A stretch of DNA of 64,000 nt from Plasmopara viticola (lineage: Eukaryota; Oomycota; Peronosporomycetes; Peronosporales; Peronosporaceae), in the NCBI GenBank assembly GCA_001695595.3, contig MBPM02000042.1, positions 310,001 through 374,000 on the forward strand, in the 5' to 3' direction. Positions 1 through 10,848 of this stretch are shown here, one piece after another. Position 1 is the first letter of the stretch; the number at the start of each line of letters is the position of its first letter. Both the position numbers and the translations under genes were made by a program. Under the pieces are notes generated by a model that worked only from the letters and a program-made list of their open reading frames with translations, was not told the origin of the DNA and ran no database searches.

Positions 1-3000
1 GGATTTGGTCTTTGTGACGGCGCTGCACAAGTTAGATATTTACGCGGGAAGGGTCTCCATATAATCGAGAGGAAGGGAGAAAAACAATTTCACAGCATCA
101 AGTAGCGCACTGTGTGCGCACCTCTTTAATAAAGCTCATGAACGACGTCTCACGGAAGCAACTTATTCAGGTGGGTCATAACACCGGCGACTTTTACTGT
201 CCTCGCCACGACAAGCACAGAGTGCTGCATCGATGATTTTTTAGGACAACTCGACTACTTCTCGAACTCGAGTGCGTAGTTACACCTATCCGCAATCGAG
301 TCGTTTGGCTTGTGCCTCTCGGTACCGAGGTACAAACTCCTGTGCCCAAAATCATTTACTGACCATCTTATGACCTAGCACTAGTGCTCATAAAATACAT
401 GGTCTGGGTCATTGTTTGGCTTTAGAAAAGCCAGGCAAAGCACTGAGTGAACACTCAGGCAGTTACCTTTTATGGAGCGCTGGCGTGCTTCGATCTTTAG
501 GACAGCAGTAAGTGCAAGCGTATGTATGTCAAAAAAATTAACGCCATCAATCTAGTTCCAAGTCGAGACTATAAACTTCGTTTCCTTTGGTGAGTATGCT
601 GATGTGAGATGTCTCACCTTCCAGTCGTCTTTTGTTTTATGGCAATGACTAATTAAAGACCGAGTTCCTAACTAACAAGGTTCGCGTCGTAGAAGAGCTG
701 ATATCAACAAGCTGTTCGGCTCGTGAAAGTAGAACCAATGTATTGTGCCACTAAATAACTCAATAAATGAATCAACCATACACGCTAAGCGGCGTGTAGC
801 CTGGTCAGACAAGAGCGCCACTACTTTATATATAAAAGTATAAGGCACCAGCGTTGTGCGTAACCCTACACCCCTAAAAACATGTCTTCGACGACACTGA
901 TAGTACGTTCTGTCCGACCCGCTCTGCAGGTGGTCCGCTATGGGCATGCTTAACCTGGCACACAGCTCCTAAGACACTTTTCCAAAAAGATCTCGTAGAT
1001 TGGAGATTCCGGTTTGAAGCAATCAACTCTGGAAGCTTATATTTTTAATAACGACCAGAAAATAGTGTAGCTGTGTCGAGATCAATTACCATGTCTAATA
1101 CAGCCGCCCAAATGACACATTTTGGTCAATCGGCCGGCAAAGCTGACAAAACGATGCTGTCTGTTGTGTTTTCAATAGCCAAGCGAACAATTGATGCTGA
1201 CGGATTTTGTAACAACGTAATGAAGGCATTACCTTTGCCAAGGATATAGCCCCGTGTGGCAGCTAAACTTCTTTGACGCATTTCGCATGTGTGCACATAA
1301 ATGTAAGCTTACCTTTCCAGCTCGAGCCACTACAAGTTAACGGTTTTTGAATCCATACGTCGGCTCACGAGGGCCAGAAGGCGTTCCACGAGCCTCATAA
1401 AATGTAAAGTTTTATCATTAAAATCAATACACGCGCTTAAATCTTGATTAGTACTGCAATACAACACTCCGGGGCGAGAGGTTCTTGTCCGAGCGTTTTG
1501 ACGTGTCTTTTTTAGAGCCTTTTGTAGAGCTACGCACATGATTTCTTGCGCATACGTGCCACATATTATAGCTGTACAGACGGGCCACTCGTGGTCTTGT
1601 CGACGCAATGTTGCATCAGCTAAAGCGTTCTACCCCGCTAGTAACAGTTCACCTCAAAGTTGTACTTTGCTAAGAAAGAGGGTCATTTAGTCTTATCCTG
1701 CTAGATGTGACGCTATTGTGTCGCGGTGCGTGGTGACGCATAATCTGTATCGACGAGGCGTGACAGGCAAATTCTCAGTCTGACATAAGTCGAACCGAAC
1801 GCGGGCACTTATCTTCGCCGCTCGGCGCTGACCAGCAGTATCTCAAAGCCGTTGGCAAAATACGTCGCATCACACCTTCGCCAAACGGAAATCCTGGATC
1901 CGTTAAAGCCACGATCGATGTCCGTAATCAGGTATTGTTAAATGTTGATTGGCTTTGAATTCGCTTGTAAGGAAAATTGCATTTGTAGCCTTTAAGGAAA
2001 TACCATTGTAGAGAGTACCACCTCTTAAAGAAATTCCGGCTTTCAAATTAGCCAAAATTCTATAACTCAAATGTTTTAACAGAGCTTATTGTGCCTCCAC
2101 TTCAAGAGTATCTGTTGTGTCACAGCGACCGATGAAATTGATTTAGACAAATTGACTTCCGTTGTGCAGGATTAGGCAGATGGCACCTAACATGGCATGT
2201 CCAGGATCAAATTGAACTTTTTTGTGTTGAGGATAAGAAACGTCTCTGTGCTGCCGAGATCCTCATAATTCACAGCCAGGTGTATTCTGACCTTTTGGAT
2301 GTCTACAAATAAGCTACAAGCGATTTGACCGCAACCGTTTGCTTGTTCGGGGTATTACAAAGTCGACAACGGCATTTTGCCACCACCTACACTTCTGTAC
2401 AGCCAACAACTCACTATTGCTGGCTTCTCTTAATAGATTCTTAGGGTTTGTAATACATCAGCCACCACCTATCCAGAGGATTCTAGTAGTGCGCGCGGAC
2501 CTAATGATGGCCAGCATTTTCCTGACTTAGAAGGCATGCTTTGGAAAGGGAATTAATGGGTCTTACTTTTCTTAGCAGCACTTAAGTTTATTGGGACTAG
2601 ACTCGACCACGGACACTGTCCTACTGAATGAGGGAAGGCCTGTCTGTGGCAATCTAAATGAGGAAACATTTTTCTTGATGCGCTACCAATGAAACGCACT
2701 TGGATTACCAATTCCACCGTCAAATGCCTGCTAAGTGCAAGTCTAGTCTACCCTCAGGCCACCTGTGAACATTGTCAGTTGAATTGGTTCGAGAAAGTCG
2801 CGACTCAGTAATAGTGGCCACTAATATCCTTGATTCGTAAATTTATTCATGAAGCTTACGTAACCCTGCTTGCAGGAAAGAATGTGGGAGTGCTGGTAGA
2901 ACTTAATGGTAGCCGAAAGGAACGCTACTTTCAGCCGTTCTTTCATTTGTTTACGGGACACAAAGCACATAAGTGAACTTGTTAGAAGGGAAAGTGACAT

Positions 3001-3979
3001 GCCTCTAGCTCATCGTATTCGGTAAAAAAAGTATAGCACTCGATTTCTCGTGATCAAGGGTGCCTTCCTGGTTTTGATCAGAAAAAAAGTTTTGAATTTT
3101 CCTTCCAATTAAAGCTTCACCGGCTCGAACTCGCTATTACCGGGTCTACCGGAGCCGGTGCAATTTGAGCCCTGCAGCATATTCTTTGATCTTAAAGCTC
3201 AAATGCTGCAATACGTTCCAGCTTGTGTAGATATAGCTTTTACTTTTAAAGTGCTAGTAGGTGTGACGGGGCCACTCTCAATTTGCACTGAAAAGGCGTG
3301 CAGAAATTTTCCAATAAGCGACCGTATAACATCTTCGGTAATAAAAAATCTAACTTGTGCAGTTTGGACACTGGTCTGTTCAAGACAATTGTATCCTTTT
3401 TGCTTCCTATCTTAGTTTTGTAGGCTATATATTACCTACAATCTTGTGCTTTATTCAAGTTCCTATAAAACGCTGTTCATGGTACTGGATTGTTAAAATA
3501 CCGTTTCTATTTTGTGGCTGTAGAGAATCTCAGAGGGCATTTAAAAACACGACATGTATCTACTTCGTTATGTATACTGTAGAATATCGAATTCTACCGG
3601 GTTATCAAGAATGCATAGTGAGAACCCCCTCTGAAGGTTTAGTATACGCCCTCGAAGGATATTTAAAAGTGAAAAAGTGAGTACGAAATAAATCGCTTGC
3701 GAGGAATTAATGGTAAACTAGACACATTAATACTATAGTTTAAAATCTACGCTCTATATTTACATATAAAATCAGTACAAACTTTCATGAAGCGTCACGG
3801 CAATGATAACGCCTTCCTTGACCATTAACACTTTCAATGCCGTTTAAAAACGGATTTCATCATCTAATGCAGCAAGCATAGAGCTTCTTGTTGCTCAATC
3901 CCATAGAATTTAGTAACTCTTAAGCTGCACTCATGTTACTTTTCACTAGTATACTACAAACAGGACTGAGTGACTTAGC
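1..3979. other. Gene-poor stretch, no supportable gene
   Basis: Only short open frames (under about 110 codons) occur and none shows a recognisable domain. The most coding-like is 3357-3680 on the plus strand, which ends in a run rich in ordinary residues (GYQECIVRTPSEGLVY) but has no clear start or partner exon. The stretch is AT-rich and looks like decayed intergenic DNA. Confidence 0.5.
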
Positions 3980-5788
3980 ATGACACATAGGTGGACGCTA
4001 AAAAGAGCTTTTGGGTTTGCGTGCTTGCCTTTATGGACTCAAAGTAGTGCGAATAATATATTGTTGGAAGTGAGCGTGTGCCAGGATGCTACTTTTCAGC
4101 TGCCAACGAGTCGTGGGGCCGTGTGTTCGGGAAATGGTCGAGCGCCGCATGGAGTCGAATGCCCTCGCTTTGGCGACGCAGCTGTTGACGATTGTTATCC
4201 ATACCTCGACAGTTACAATGGTCAAAACTGCGTTGCAAAGGAAGATGCTCAATGTGTGTATCTTGAAGGAAGAAATGCGTGGGGATGCACTTTTCCATCA
4301 ATTAGGTGCACAGACGATTGGAAACATGGTGAGAAGCTAGCCGTGCAAAGCAAGTGCCCGGTGTGGAAGTATGAAAGCGTTGACGCTTCTTTTACAAGAA
4401 GGACGGATGTGGATGACGCTGCAGTTGATTGTAGTCCATTGTGGTTTGTCAAGACGACCTCGGTGAGAGAGCTAGCCAACTGCATGGGTGACATATTAAA
4501 GGAACAAGGCACAGCTATCGCGGCATCAACTTACACATCAACTCCTGTACTAAGTGATTTTCAAATCAAACCTTTTTTTAAGGTTCTACCGAATTCGCCA
4601 AAAGAGAATTACGTGAGACAAAAACTTATAGCAGCTGTTGACTCAGCTTTGTTGTTGCCGACGGATGAATCTGAGTCTTCAGGTGCTGAAAGTTCGTCTG
4701 CAGAGATTCTAGCTGCTACTCCATCATGTACATCCAAATCGACACTAAAAGAGAAGATGCCAATGCTTTCTGGAATTTGGAAACGTGCACCAACTACTGA
4801 CATGTCTACAAAGTCGCTCGGAGATTTAGAGACTCAAGCCTTTATGGACGAGACATTTACACCAAGCTCAGTAGAGCGTAATCAACCATTCAACTCTTCA
4901 GTGAAACCAACAAATGTACCGCTAACAAGTGCGTCCGAACACGCGACGCACACGGGTCTGAAGTTTGAAAGTAAGCCTTGGTCTTCGACATCAGTAGCAA
5001 CAACGGATTCATCAAGTGCTTTTGAAGAATCCGAGCAAAAGGCAACAATTGCAACGAATTTTGCAAGCACAACAACTGGAAGGTCCCGAGAGTTTGGAAC
5101 ATATCTAGTGCAGAATTTTACAGAGACTTTTGCGAGTACTGGAAATGCAGCATCAACTGTTTCTTCATCAGCAAAACCTCCTTGTTCGACTATGAATACG
5201 GACGTTAAGTTTCAAGCATCAAGCATTGAAACCGAAGCTCCAATCTCCTTGATGCCATCGGCAATACTTCACGACCCATACCTTGTTGACGCGAGAACGG
5301 AAGATTTGCTAGCGTCTGGTCCGTATGGAAGTATCGAATCAATGGTAGAAATGGGAAAAGCACCAGAGGCAACGCCAATAATCAAGGATTACAGAGTTCT
5401 AGAGGAGATTTCTTCGATGAGTCATATGACCACAAAAGTTGAGACGGATAAAATGGCTTTAGACATGCAGACTACTACGACACCTACGTCTGCAGTTTTG
5501 AGAACGGAGCCGCCAATACGTTTAAAGTCGCCTTCTGTTCGTGATCCAGGCACGTTAAATGAGCAAACGACGCTCCAAGCTTCCACAGAGGCCGATGTCG
5601 TGACCATTGCGTCTGTAGGCATTTCAGCTGTAGCCTTAGCTGTCATTTTTATTGCCATTGGCAGCATCATTGTCGTGACAGTTGTCATCTTTCGAGCTCG
5701 GTGTCGTTCTACTGAGACGCCGCCACTTGACTCTGAAAATCAGTCAACATATGACCATAGTCTAATGCTCATCCCGTCAGAAAGGTAG
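3980..5788 (+). CDS. Mucin-like oomycete surface protein, single C-terminal membrane anchor
   Basis: 602 residues from an ATG at 3980. The N-terminus has a basic then hydrophobic stretch that could act as a signal sequence (weak). Residues about 33-170 form a Cys-rich domain with motifs of the type VCSGNG...CP..GDAAVDDC...NCVAKEDAQC and WGCTFPS, resembling a domain I know from Phytophthora mucin-like proteins. Residues about 190-540 are a long Ser/Thr/Pro/Ala-rich, low-complexity stalk expected to be O-glycosylated. Residues about 545-575 are a strong transmembrane helix (VGISAVALAVIFIAIG) followed by basic residues and a short cytoplasmic tail. The architecture implies a type I cell-surface or wall-associated protein with a Cys-rich head on a mucin stalk; its ligand is unknown. 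It lies 208 bp upstream of the sushi protein on the same strand. The family name is inferred from recalled similarity, not from a search. Confidence 0.75.
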   Translation: MTHRWTLKRAFGFACLPLWTQSSANNILLEVSVCQDATFQLPTSRGAVCSGNGRAPHGVECPRFGDAAVDDCYPYLDSYNGQNCVAKEDAQCVYLEGRNAWGCTFPSIRCTDDWKHGEKLAVQSKCPVWKYESVDASFTRRTDVDDAAVDCSPLWFVKTTSVRELANCMGDILKEQGTAIAASTYTSTPVLSDFQIKPFFKVLPNSPKENYVRQKLIAAVDSALLLPTDESESSGAESSSAEILAATPSCTSKSTLKEKMPMLSGIWKRAPTTDMSTKSLGDLETQAFMDETFTPSSVERNQPFNSSVKPTNVPLTSASEHATHTGLKFESKPWSSTSVATTDSSSAFEESEQKATIATNFASTTTGRSREFGTYLVQNFTETFASTGNAASTVSSSAKPPCSTMNTDVKFQASSIETEAPISLMPSAILHDPYLVDARTEDLLASGPYGSIESMVEMGKAPEATPIIKDYRVLEEISSMSHMTTKVETDKMALDMQTTTTPTSAVLRTEPPIRLKSPSVRDPGTLNEQTTLQASTEADVVTIASVGISAVALAVIFIAIGSIIVVTVVIFRARCRSTETPPLDSENQSTYDHSLMLIPSER

Positions 5789-5996
5789 AGTAGCGTATTG
5801 TAACGAATTAACTTTTAGTATTACTGTTCTTATTATTAGTTCCTCAATTTGTGCACTTTTAGATAGTAGTAGACCACCAGGGCGAATGTGACGATAAGAA
5901 CCTCGAGACGAAGTTGCCAAGTAATGTACACTCAATTTCTACTCGTGCACATCTACTTTTCCTGTCGATCGCTTTCCCAGCTCGTCCTTAACCTCG

Positions 5997-6335
5997 ATGC
6001 AGCGATCTCTTTGCGTGGTAATTATGGCTTTGGCGGTGGCCTTTATCCCCGTTAAGACAGCCTACCTTCGCGGAAGTCCTAGCGTGCCTGAGTACAAGTG
6101 CAGTGTTCCAGAGGCAATTTACCAAGGCTTTGTGCAGTACTCAAGTATGACGCCAGGTTCAACGGCAACGTACTCGTGCATGAGAGGCACAGTCATGAAA
6201 GGCTCTGCAACAGTCTATTGTTCCAACCAAGGTGTGTGGTCACCCCAACCGCCTCAATGCCGTGTCACGTATCATGCCTATAAAGACAACTCGTTTAAGA
6301 ACCATGACAAGGGATATGTGCTATACTCGGGTTAA
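5997..6335 (+). CDS. Small secreted protein with one sushi (CCP) domain
   Basis: 112 residues. Residues 1-22 are a classic signal peptide (MQRSLCVVIMALAVAFIPVK). Residues about 34-90 form a single complement-control-protein fold: four cysteines in the contexts YKC, YSC, VYC and PQC, with the hallmark Gly-x-Trp (GVWSPQPPQC) just before the last cysteine. A short polar tail follows and no membrane anchor is seen. Sushi domains mediate protein-protein and carbohydrate contacts in animals and are uncommon in stramenopiles, so the partner is unknown. The upstream neighbour on the same strand is another surface protein and the downstream MBOAT gene is convergent, 72 bp away. The protein is far shorter than typical multi-sushi proteins but the domain is complete, so I do not regard it as truncated. 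Confidence 0.75.
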   Translation: MQRSLCVVIMALAVAFIPVKTAYLRGSPSVPEYKCSVPEAIYQGFVQYSSMTPGSTATYSCMRGTVMKGSATVYCSNQGVWSPQPPQCRVTYHAYKDNSFKNHDKGYVLYSG

Positions 6336-6407
6336 GGTTATCAGACGGTAGTATAAAGTTGGCAAGTAATAATAGTTTGATAATACTATACTTTCGCAAA
6401 ATCGGTT

Positions 6408-7856
6408 TTACACGGCTTTTTTGCCGTCTGGTGACTTTTTAATCGGGACAAACGTGAGCAATAGGTAACAGACAACGAGACCAACGTGGCCAGCGAAACG
6501 CATGGAGCGAAACCCCGCGACTGCATCTTCCCACGATAGCACTACAAAGGACACGGCCAAGTAATTGACGACCAGTGCGGTACAAATCATACCGACAAAG
6601 TCGTAGAGCGGCTTGATCAGACTATCAACGACATACGGACGCACATGACGTCGAGCCAGGCGGTTCACAGCCGTTGCGAGGGGCACAGTGAGAAAGAAGA
6701 GATAGTACCCTGGGTAAAAGCCGTGCCAGAGAGCCGAAACTAAGTACGTAGCAAGGAGCGAGTTGCCCGTGCGAGTATACACATAGCGCTCTAGCCAGTT
6801 CTGGGTCCCCTTGTTCCACGCCCGCGAGATCTCGCGGACATTGGCGCCAAGCTCGAAACCTACGATGTCAACGTTGCTGACCCCGTCCCAACCCTTGGGG
6901 TTGTTGTGTGCATCAAACCCTTCGAATCCCGTGCCTGTTAGCACAGTCGCACCCTCTGCCAGTTTCCATGCCACATAGTACTTGGCACGCGTCAAGAAGA
7001 GCGCAATGAATAGTCGTCCCCACTTTAAAAACATGGACTGGTCCTCGTCGTTTAGAATCTCGTTCAAATCTGCGAAAGCGCCAAATTGCACTAATAAGCC
7101 CATGAGGCCGAGCCCAAGCATTAACTTTGACAGTGCCGCACGCGCAGGTGACACATTGCGCCGGACACCATTTCGATCCACGAATCGGGTCTGGTGAATA
7201 GCATCGCTATATTCCTTGAATTCAAATGCTGGACCGGCGAGGAACGTCGTGAAACAGTAGACAAAGCCGAGAAACTCCAGCAGCGACGGAATGTGTGGGA
7301 TTGCGAGCTGCTTGCGTGTTTCTTTAATTGTCGTCGTGTGGTCAGAGTCCCCGGCTTGTACTGTCGTAGCACTAGCGACGACACCGTCGTGGTAGTTGAA
7401 AGCAAAGCTCGTAAGTTTGATAAGTAACAGCATCTGACTGGCGGTCGAGTCCATACTCCAGCCCATATAGTTGACCCGCATGCGGTGGAGGTGCAGTGCT
7501 GCCACGAACAACATGTTGGCAAGAAACACCACGAACGGTGCGCGCTGGGGTGGGAGTACACACACCAGTGCGTACGTGAGCAGCGAGGACACGAACGAAT
7601 GCAACCACCCTGAGCCATAGACAAACTGGGCAATACTTATTCCAGCACAAATGTGCAGCCAGTGTTTCGCTGCAACATTTGGCAACTTGCGCACGACAAT
7701 TGCCAATGGATAAACGGCCAAAAGGCACGTGACGCAGCGCAATTGGTCCACAGGGACTCCCACGAGCGGTGAGAGCTGCGCAAGTTGCTGGTTTAGCAAC
7801 GTAAATTGCAGAGGCGTGGCTATATCGCTAAGCATTGTCAACAGGTGAGAACCCAT
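6408..7856 (-). CDS. MBOAT lysophospholipid acyltransferase (Ale1/LPCAT type)
   Basis: 482 residues, intronless, ATG at 7856. It should transfer acyl chains from acyl-CoA to lysophospholipids (Lands cycle) in the ER membrane. The whole chain is hydrophobic with about ten membrane segments. Family motifs are in order: SFAFNYHDG near residue 151, EFLGFVYCFTTFLAGPAFEFKEY near 194-216, the Asn of WNKGTQNW (about residue 348) and the invariant His of LWHGFYPGYY (about residue 378). The Asn and His are the two conserved catalytic residues of the family. Length fits the LPLAT branch of MBOATs (about 450-520). A basic C-terminus (KKSPDGKKAV) could hold an ER-retention signal. Exact substrate cannot be told from sequence alone. 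Confidence 0.88.
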   Translation of the reverse strand: MGSHLLTMLSDIATPLQFTLLNQQLAQLSPLVGVPVDQLRCVTCLLAVYPLAIVVRKLPNVAAKHWLHICAGISIAQFVYGSGWLHSFVSSLLTYALVCVLPPQRAPFVVFLANMLFVAALHLHRMRVNYMGWSMDSTASQMLLLIKLTSFAFNYHDGVVASATTVQAGDSDHTTTIKETRKQLAIPHIPSLLEFLGFVYCFTTFLAGPAFEFKEYSDAIHQTRFVDRNGVRRNVSPARAALSKLMLGLGLMGLLVQFGAFADLNEILNDEDQSMFLKWGRLFIALFLTRAKYYVAWKLAEGATVLTGTGFEGFDAHNNPKGWDGVSNVDIVGFELGANVREISRAWNKGTQNWLERYVYTRTGNSLLATYLVSALWHGFYPGYYLFFLTVPLATAVNRLARRHVRPYVVDSLIKPLYDFVGMICTALVVNYLAVSFVVLSWEDAVAGFRSMRFAGHVGLVVCYLLLTFVPIKKSPDGKKAV

Positions 7857-7881
7857 GAGCGGTAGAAAGGGGAATGACAGG

Positions 7882-7896
7882 CTGAGAGAATGACAA
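7882..7896 (-). promoter_or_regulatory. Possible oomycete initiator upstream of MBOAT gene
   Basis: On the minus strand this reads TTGTCATTCTCTCAG, which matches the pyrimidine-rich TCATTY core of the oomycete initiator. It lies about 26-40 nt before the ATG at 7856. A second TCATTCCCC follows closely. The flanking-promoter-region part of the consensus is weak. Confidence 0.35.
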
Positions 7897-10620
7897 GGTT
7901 GCGCATTGACGCGTGATCAGGCTTTAGAGGTATTGATAGTGTTGATTGAGCAAGAACCGAGATAAGGAATCAGAGGTTATTTGGACTGAATCTTGCGTCA
8001 TGTATACAAGCGCATCGACGTCACAATTTGTTGTGGTGACATGTAATGGCAGATGAAAAGTTCACGCAGGTTTAAATTCGTGACGTCACTGATACTCAGC
8101 GTGAAAAATGATGCTCTCAGAAAAGTCGCTCTTTTGCCAAGACCCTTACAATATTATAATGCGACACCTTAATTATGGTAACAAGAGAGAGGCTCCATGT
8201 GACGTTACCGTAAAACAGAGGATCTTTTGTGTAGAACGTTGTCCCAACTATCAAGTCAAGTGTCCGGCTGCTTACAAAGCAAAGCCTAAATTCGTTGGAT
8301 AGGACACATGGTGTTCCTGACACTTCAGATGATCTGATTTGTGGAACATTCTGCTCACTTCTTAGCCTCCCAACTCAGCCGAACACTCTGTTCACTTTTC
8401 AGCACCTGACTTTTATGGATTTTGCTGTTGCTTTAAATCCTCCCAATCGTTGCAATCGCATATCGCTTCAATGCAAAAAAAATTGGCATTTTCTTTTACT
8501 GCTAAAAGTCATTGTGCCAGTAAAGGGTTCAAATTCAGAAAGGAAAAGAATACACGCTATAAGGCGCAAATGGTTTACATAATGCTTGGGTCTTAGTTTT
8601 ATGAGTGACCAGAACCATCTTTCGTCTATCATCGTTCGCTGCTATACACGGCGACATGGCCACACAAACACTGCCAACTGGTTAGGGTCAATCAAGCTTA
8701 GAGTTTCGATGAATTACGTGTCAAGTGGAAAACATCAACACACAATCCCAAAGTAAGCTTATGGAGCTTGGTAAATTCATTTTTGATTTGTCTTAAGGTA
8801 ATGCGCACTTGCTGCTCCAGATTGTCTATTAAGCGCAGTGCGTTAAAATTGTCAAAGGTTTGTCGCTGGCATCACTATGGTGTAGATAGCGTAATTGGAA
8901 ATCATGATGAGATCTTGTAGGCCGAACTTAAAATAAACGTCTCTGTAGACTGTTGCATTGTCGATATTCCAGGCTTTGCCAATTCCCGATGGAAATAATG
9001 TTGCACCATACAAGCTACATTGTAATGTTGCTTGAACGCTTCAATGTCAAGGAGGTTTTAACAATTACAAAACTTCTAGCGAAGAATAAAGCCAAGATTA
9101 AGATATCTTTTTTAATGCGGCGGCGAAGAAGTCCTTGGTATAGAAAGATGCTAACGCCACTCTGATTTATCGGGCCAACTGCTCGCGCCCAGACAATGCT
9201 TCAATCGTTGAGGTGTTTGCACGTCACTCATCAAGACCTACTAAGATGTTAGTACACTTCGTTGCAACGCAGAGGAAGCGCATATACAGGAAATCGTACC
9301 TAAATAACCGATGATAATTGTGATTATGTAGATGCAAGATTTTAGTCATTAGACTATAAAATACACTGTCTTAGATGACAACTGAGAACACACAAAGAGG
9401 AATCGCATTCGGAAAAAAAGTTTTTCTTTATTTGGCGGCTCCAATATCGTGAAGATCAACAAAGCAAATTATTGTCGTAGTTTCAACATCATCAAAGTAT
9501 ATAATATTCAACCATTAGGGCATTTGGCTACGAGGTTGTATAAACTTAATTCGCGAAGGACCTGATGTGAAGGGCAAGCTCTTTCCAATACCAGTATTTG
9601 AGGAGAACATCGCATGATTGCGCAAATCAAGCGTGGTCCGAGAACCTGCTGATGATTGAGTTTCTTTGCGTCAGTCATTGACTGGACGATGTCACTGTCA
9701 GCGGAAAATTGACACTTAGATGCGTTGGTATGGCAATGTGTATATCCTCACGACGAGACTTGTGTATAACAACGGAATTTTTGTCGTCCATATCTGATTA
9801 TAGTCGTGGATGTTGACACTGCGACCTTTATTGTACCGGTCTTTACCACCGTTCTGCTGCAAACTACGTCCAGAATGCCTCGTAGCTTATATAGATAGGA
9901 TCGACACCACCGCAAAATTAAAAAAATGCAGCCAGAACAGTTTTTGGAAAACCCTCCTTCAGTTTACGATATTGGCGAATTCTGTAACGAGGCGTTTGAC
10001 ACAGCTACACACTCCTCCATATAAGGTGTTGCATTTACCGGAAGATATATGAACGCTCACATCTAGTGGTGTGGCTTCTTGCGTGACCTTCGCAGGAGAA
10101 ATAACGCGTTTGCGCTTTGATCTTGCGTACTCTGTTTTCACTGACTATCTTGAGCTTGTAGTGCGGAATAAACTTTGCTTACATTGTACACTTGCAAGTT
10201 ATCCTTTGAGGCGCTAGCACGAAACAAAACCGGTACAGAGACTTGTAATCGTTCATAAGTTCCAATTATGTTGCATTAGTTGCGGCTTACACCGCGTCTT
10301 CAAGAGCGATAAAATCTCGCTTCCGTTCCGTCCTCTCTATCAGGCAATAAAAAAGAAGAATACAGTGGGGATACGACGCTTTTGTACTTGTTACAGCAAG
10401 CTTGTTATTTGTCGGTGCTAAATCAAACGATTGTGCGTATTGGCCATCATTTACATTAATGAAGCCCTCATCTGTGCTGTTGTCATACACCGTGAGCGTC
10501 ATCATAAATTTGTTACACATTGCTTCTTCTCAGCGCAGCGCTACAATTTGTGCTGCTCGAGCTAGCAAGCCAAAGACGGCTACTTAGCTCCGTTTCAATC
10601 TTGCCGTTATATTTCCTCCC

Positions 10621-10848
10621 TTAGTCTATACAAGAGCTTTGCTCATGGTCAACGAATGTGAGCAAGCGTAGATACTTGACCTTATTCCTTGCGGTCAAAA
10701 CTTTGCTAATCTCAAGCGAGTCGTCGGCCTCTCTGCTGTCGCTCAGTCCGTTAAAGTAGTTCTTGTAAACAAAGCCGAGAAGGCGCTCGCTGTGAAGCAT
10801 AGTATTCACTCGGATAAAGTTTTTGAACGCGTCAATCGGAAATTGTCT
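10621..10848 (-). pseudogene. Coding-like fragment, unknown protein
   Basis: The frame is open from after a TGA at 10849-10851 to a TAG at 10621. It encodes about 75 residues of balanced composition (pieces such as DAFKNFIRVN, ERLLGFVYKNYFNGL and TARNKVKYLRLLTF). The next frame upstream is also open and protein-like (piece ATTNYELASSEDNFRLTR) and would need a frameshift or an intron to join. I recognise no family. It could be the 3' part of a decayed gene, possibly of a secreted protein. Low certainty. Confidence 0.25.

Noticed and set aside
6061..6075. RxLR-like YLRG in the sushi protein
   Set aside because: The motif lacks the Arg at the first position and the following EER; the sushi fold explains the protein better. 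No convincing RxLR or LFLAK (Crinkler) motif was found in the translated frames inspected.
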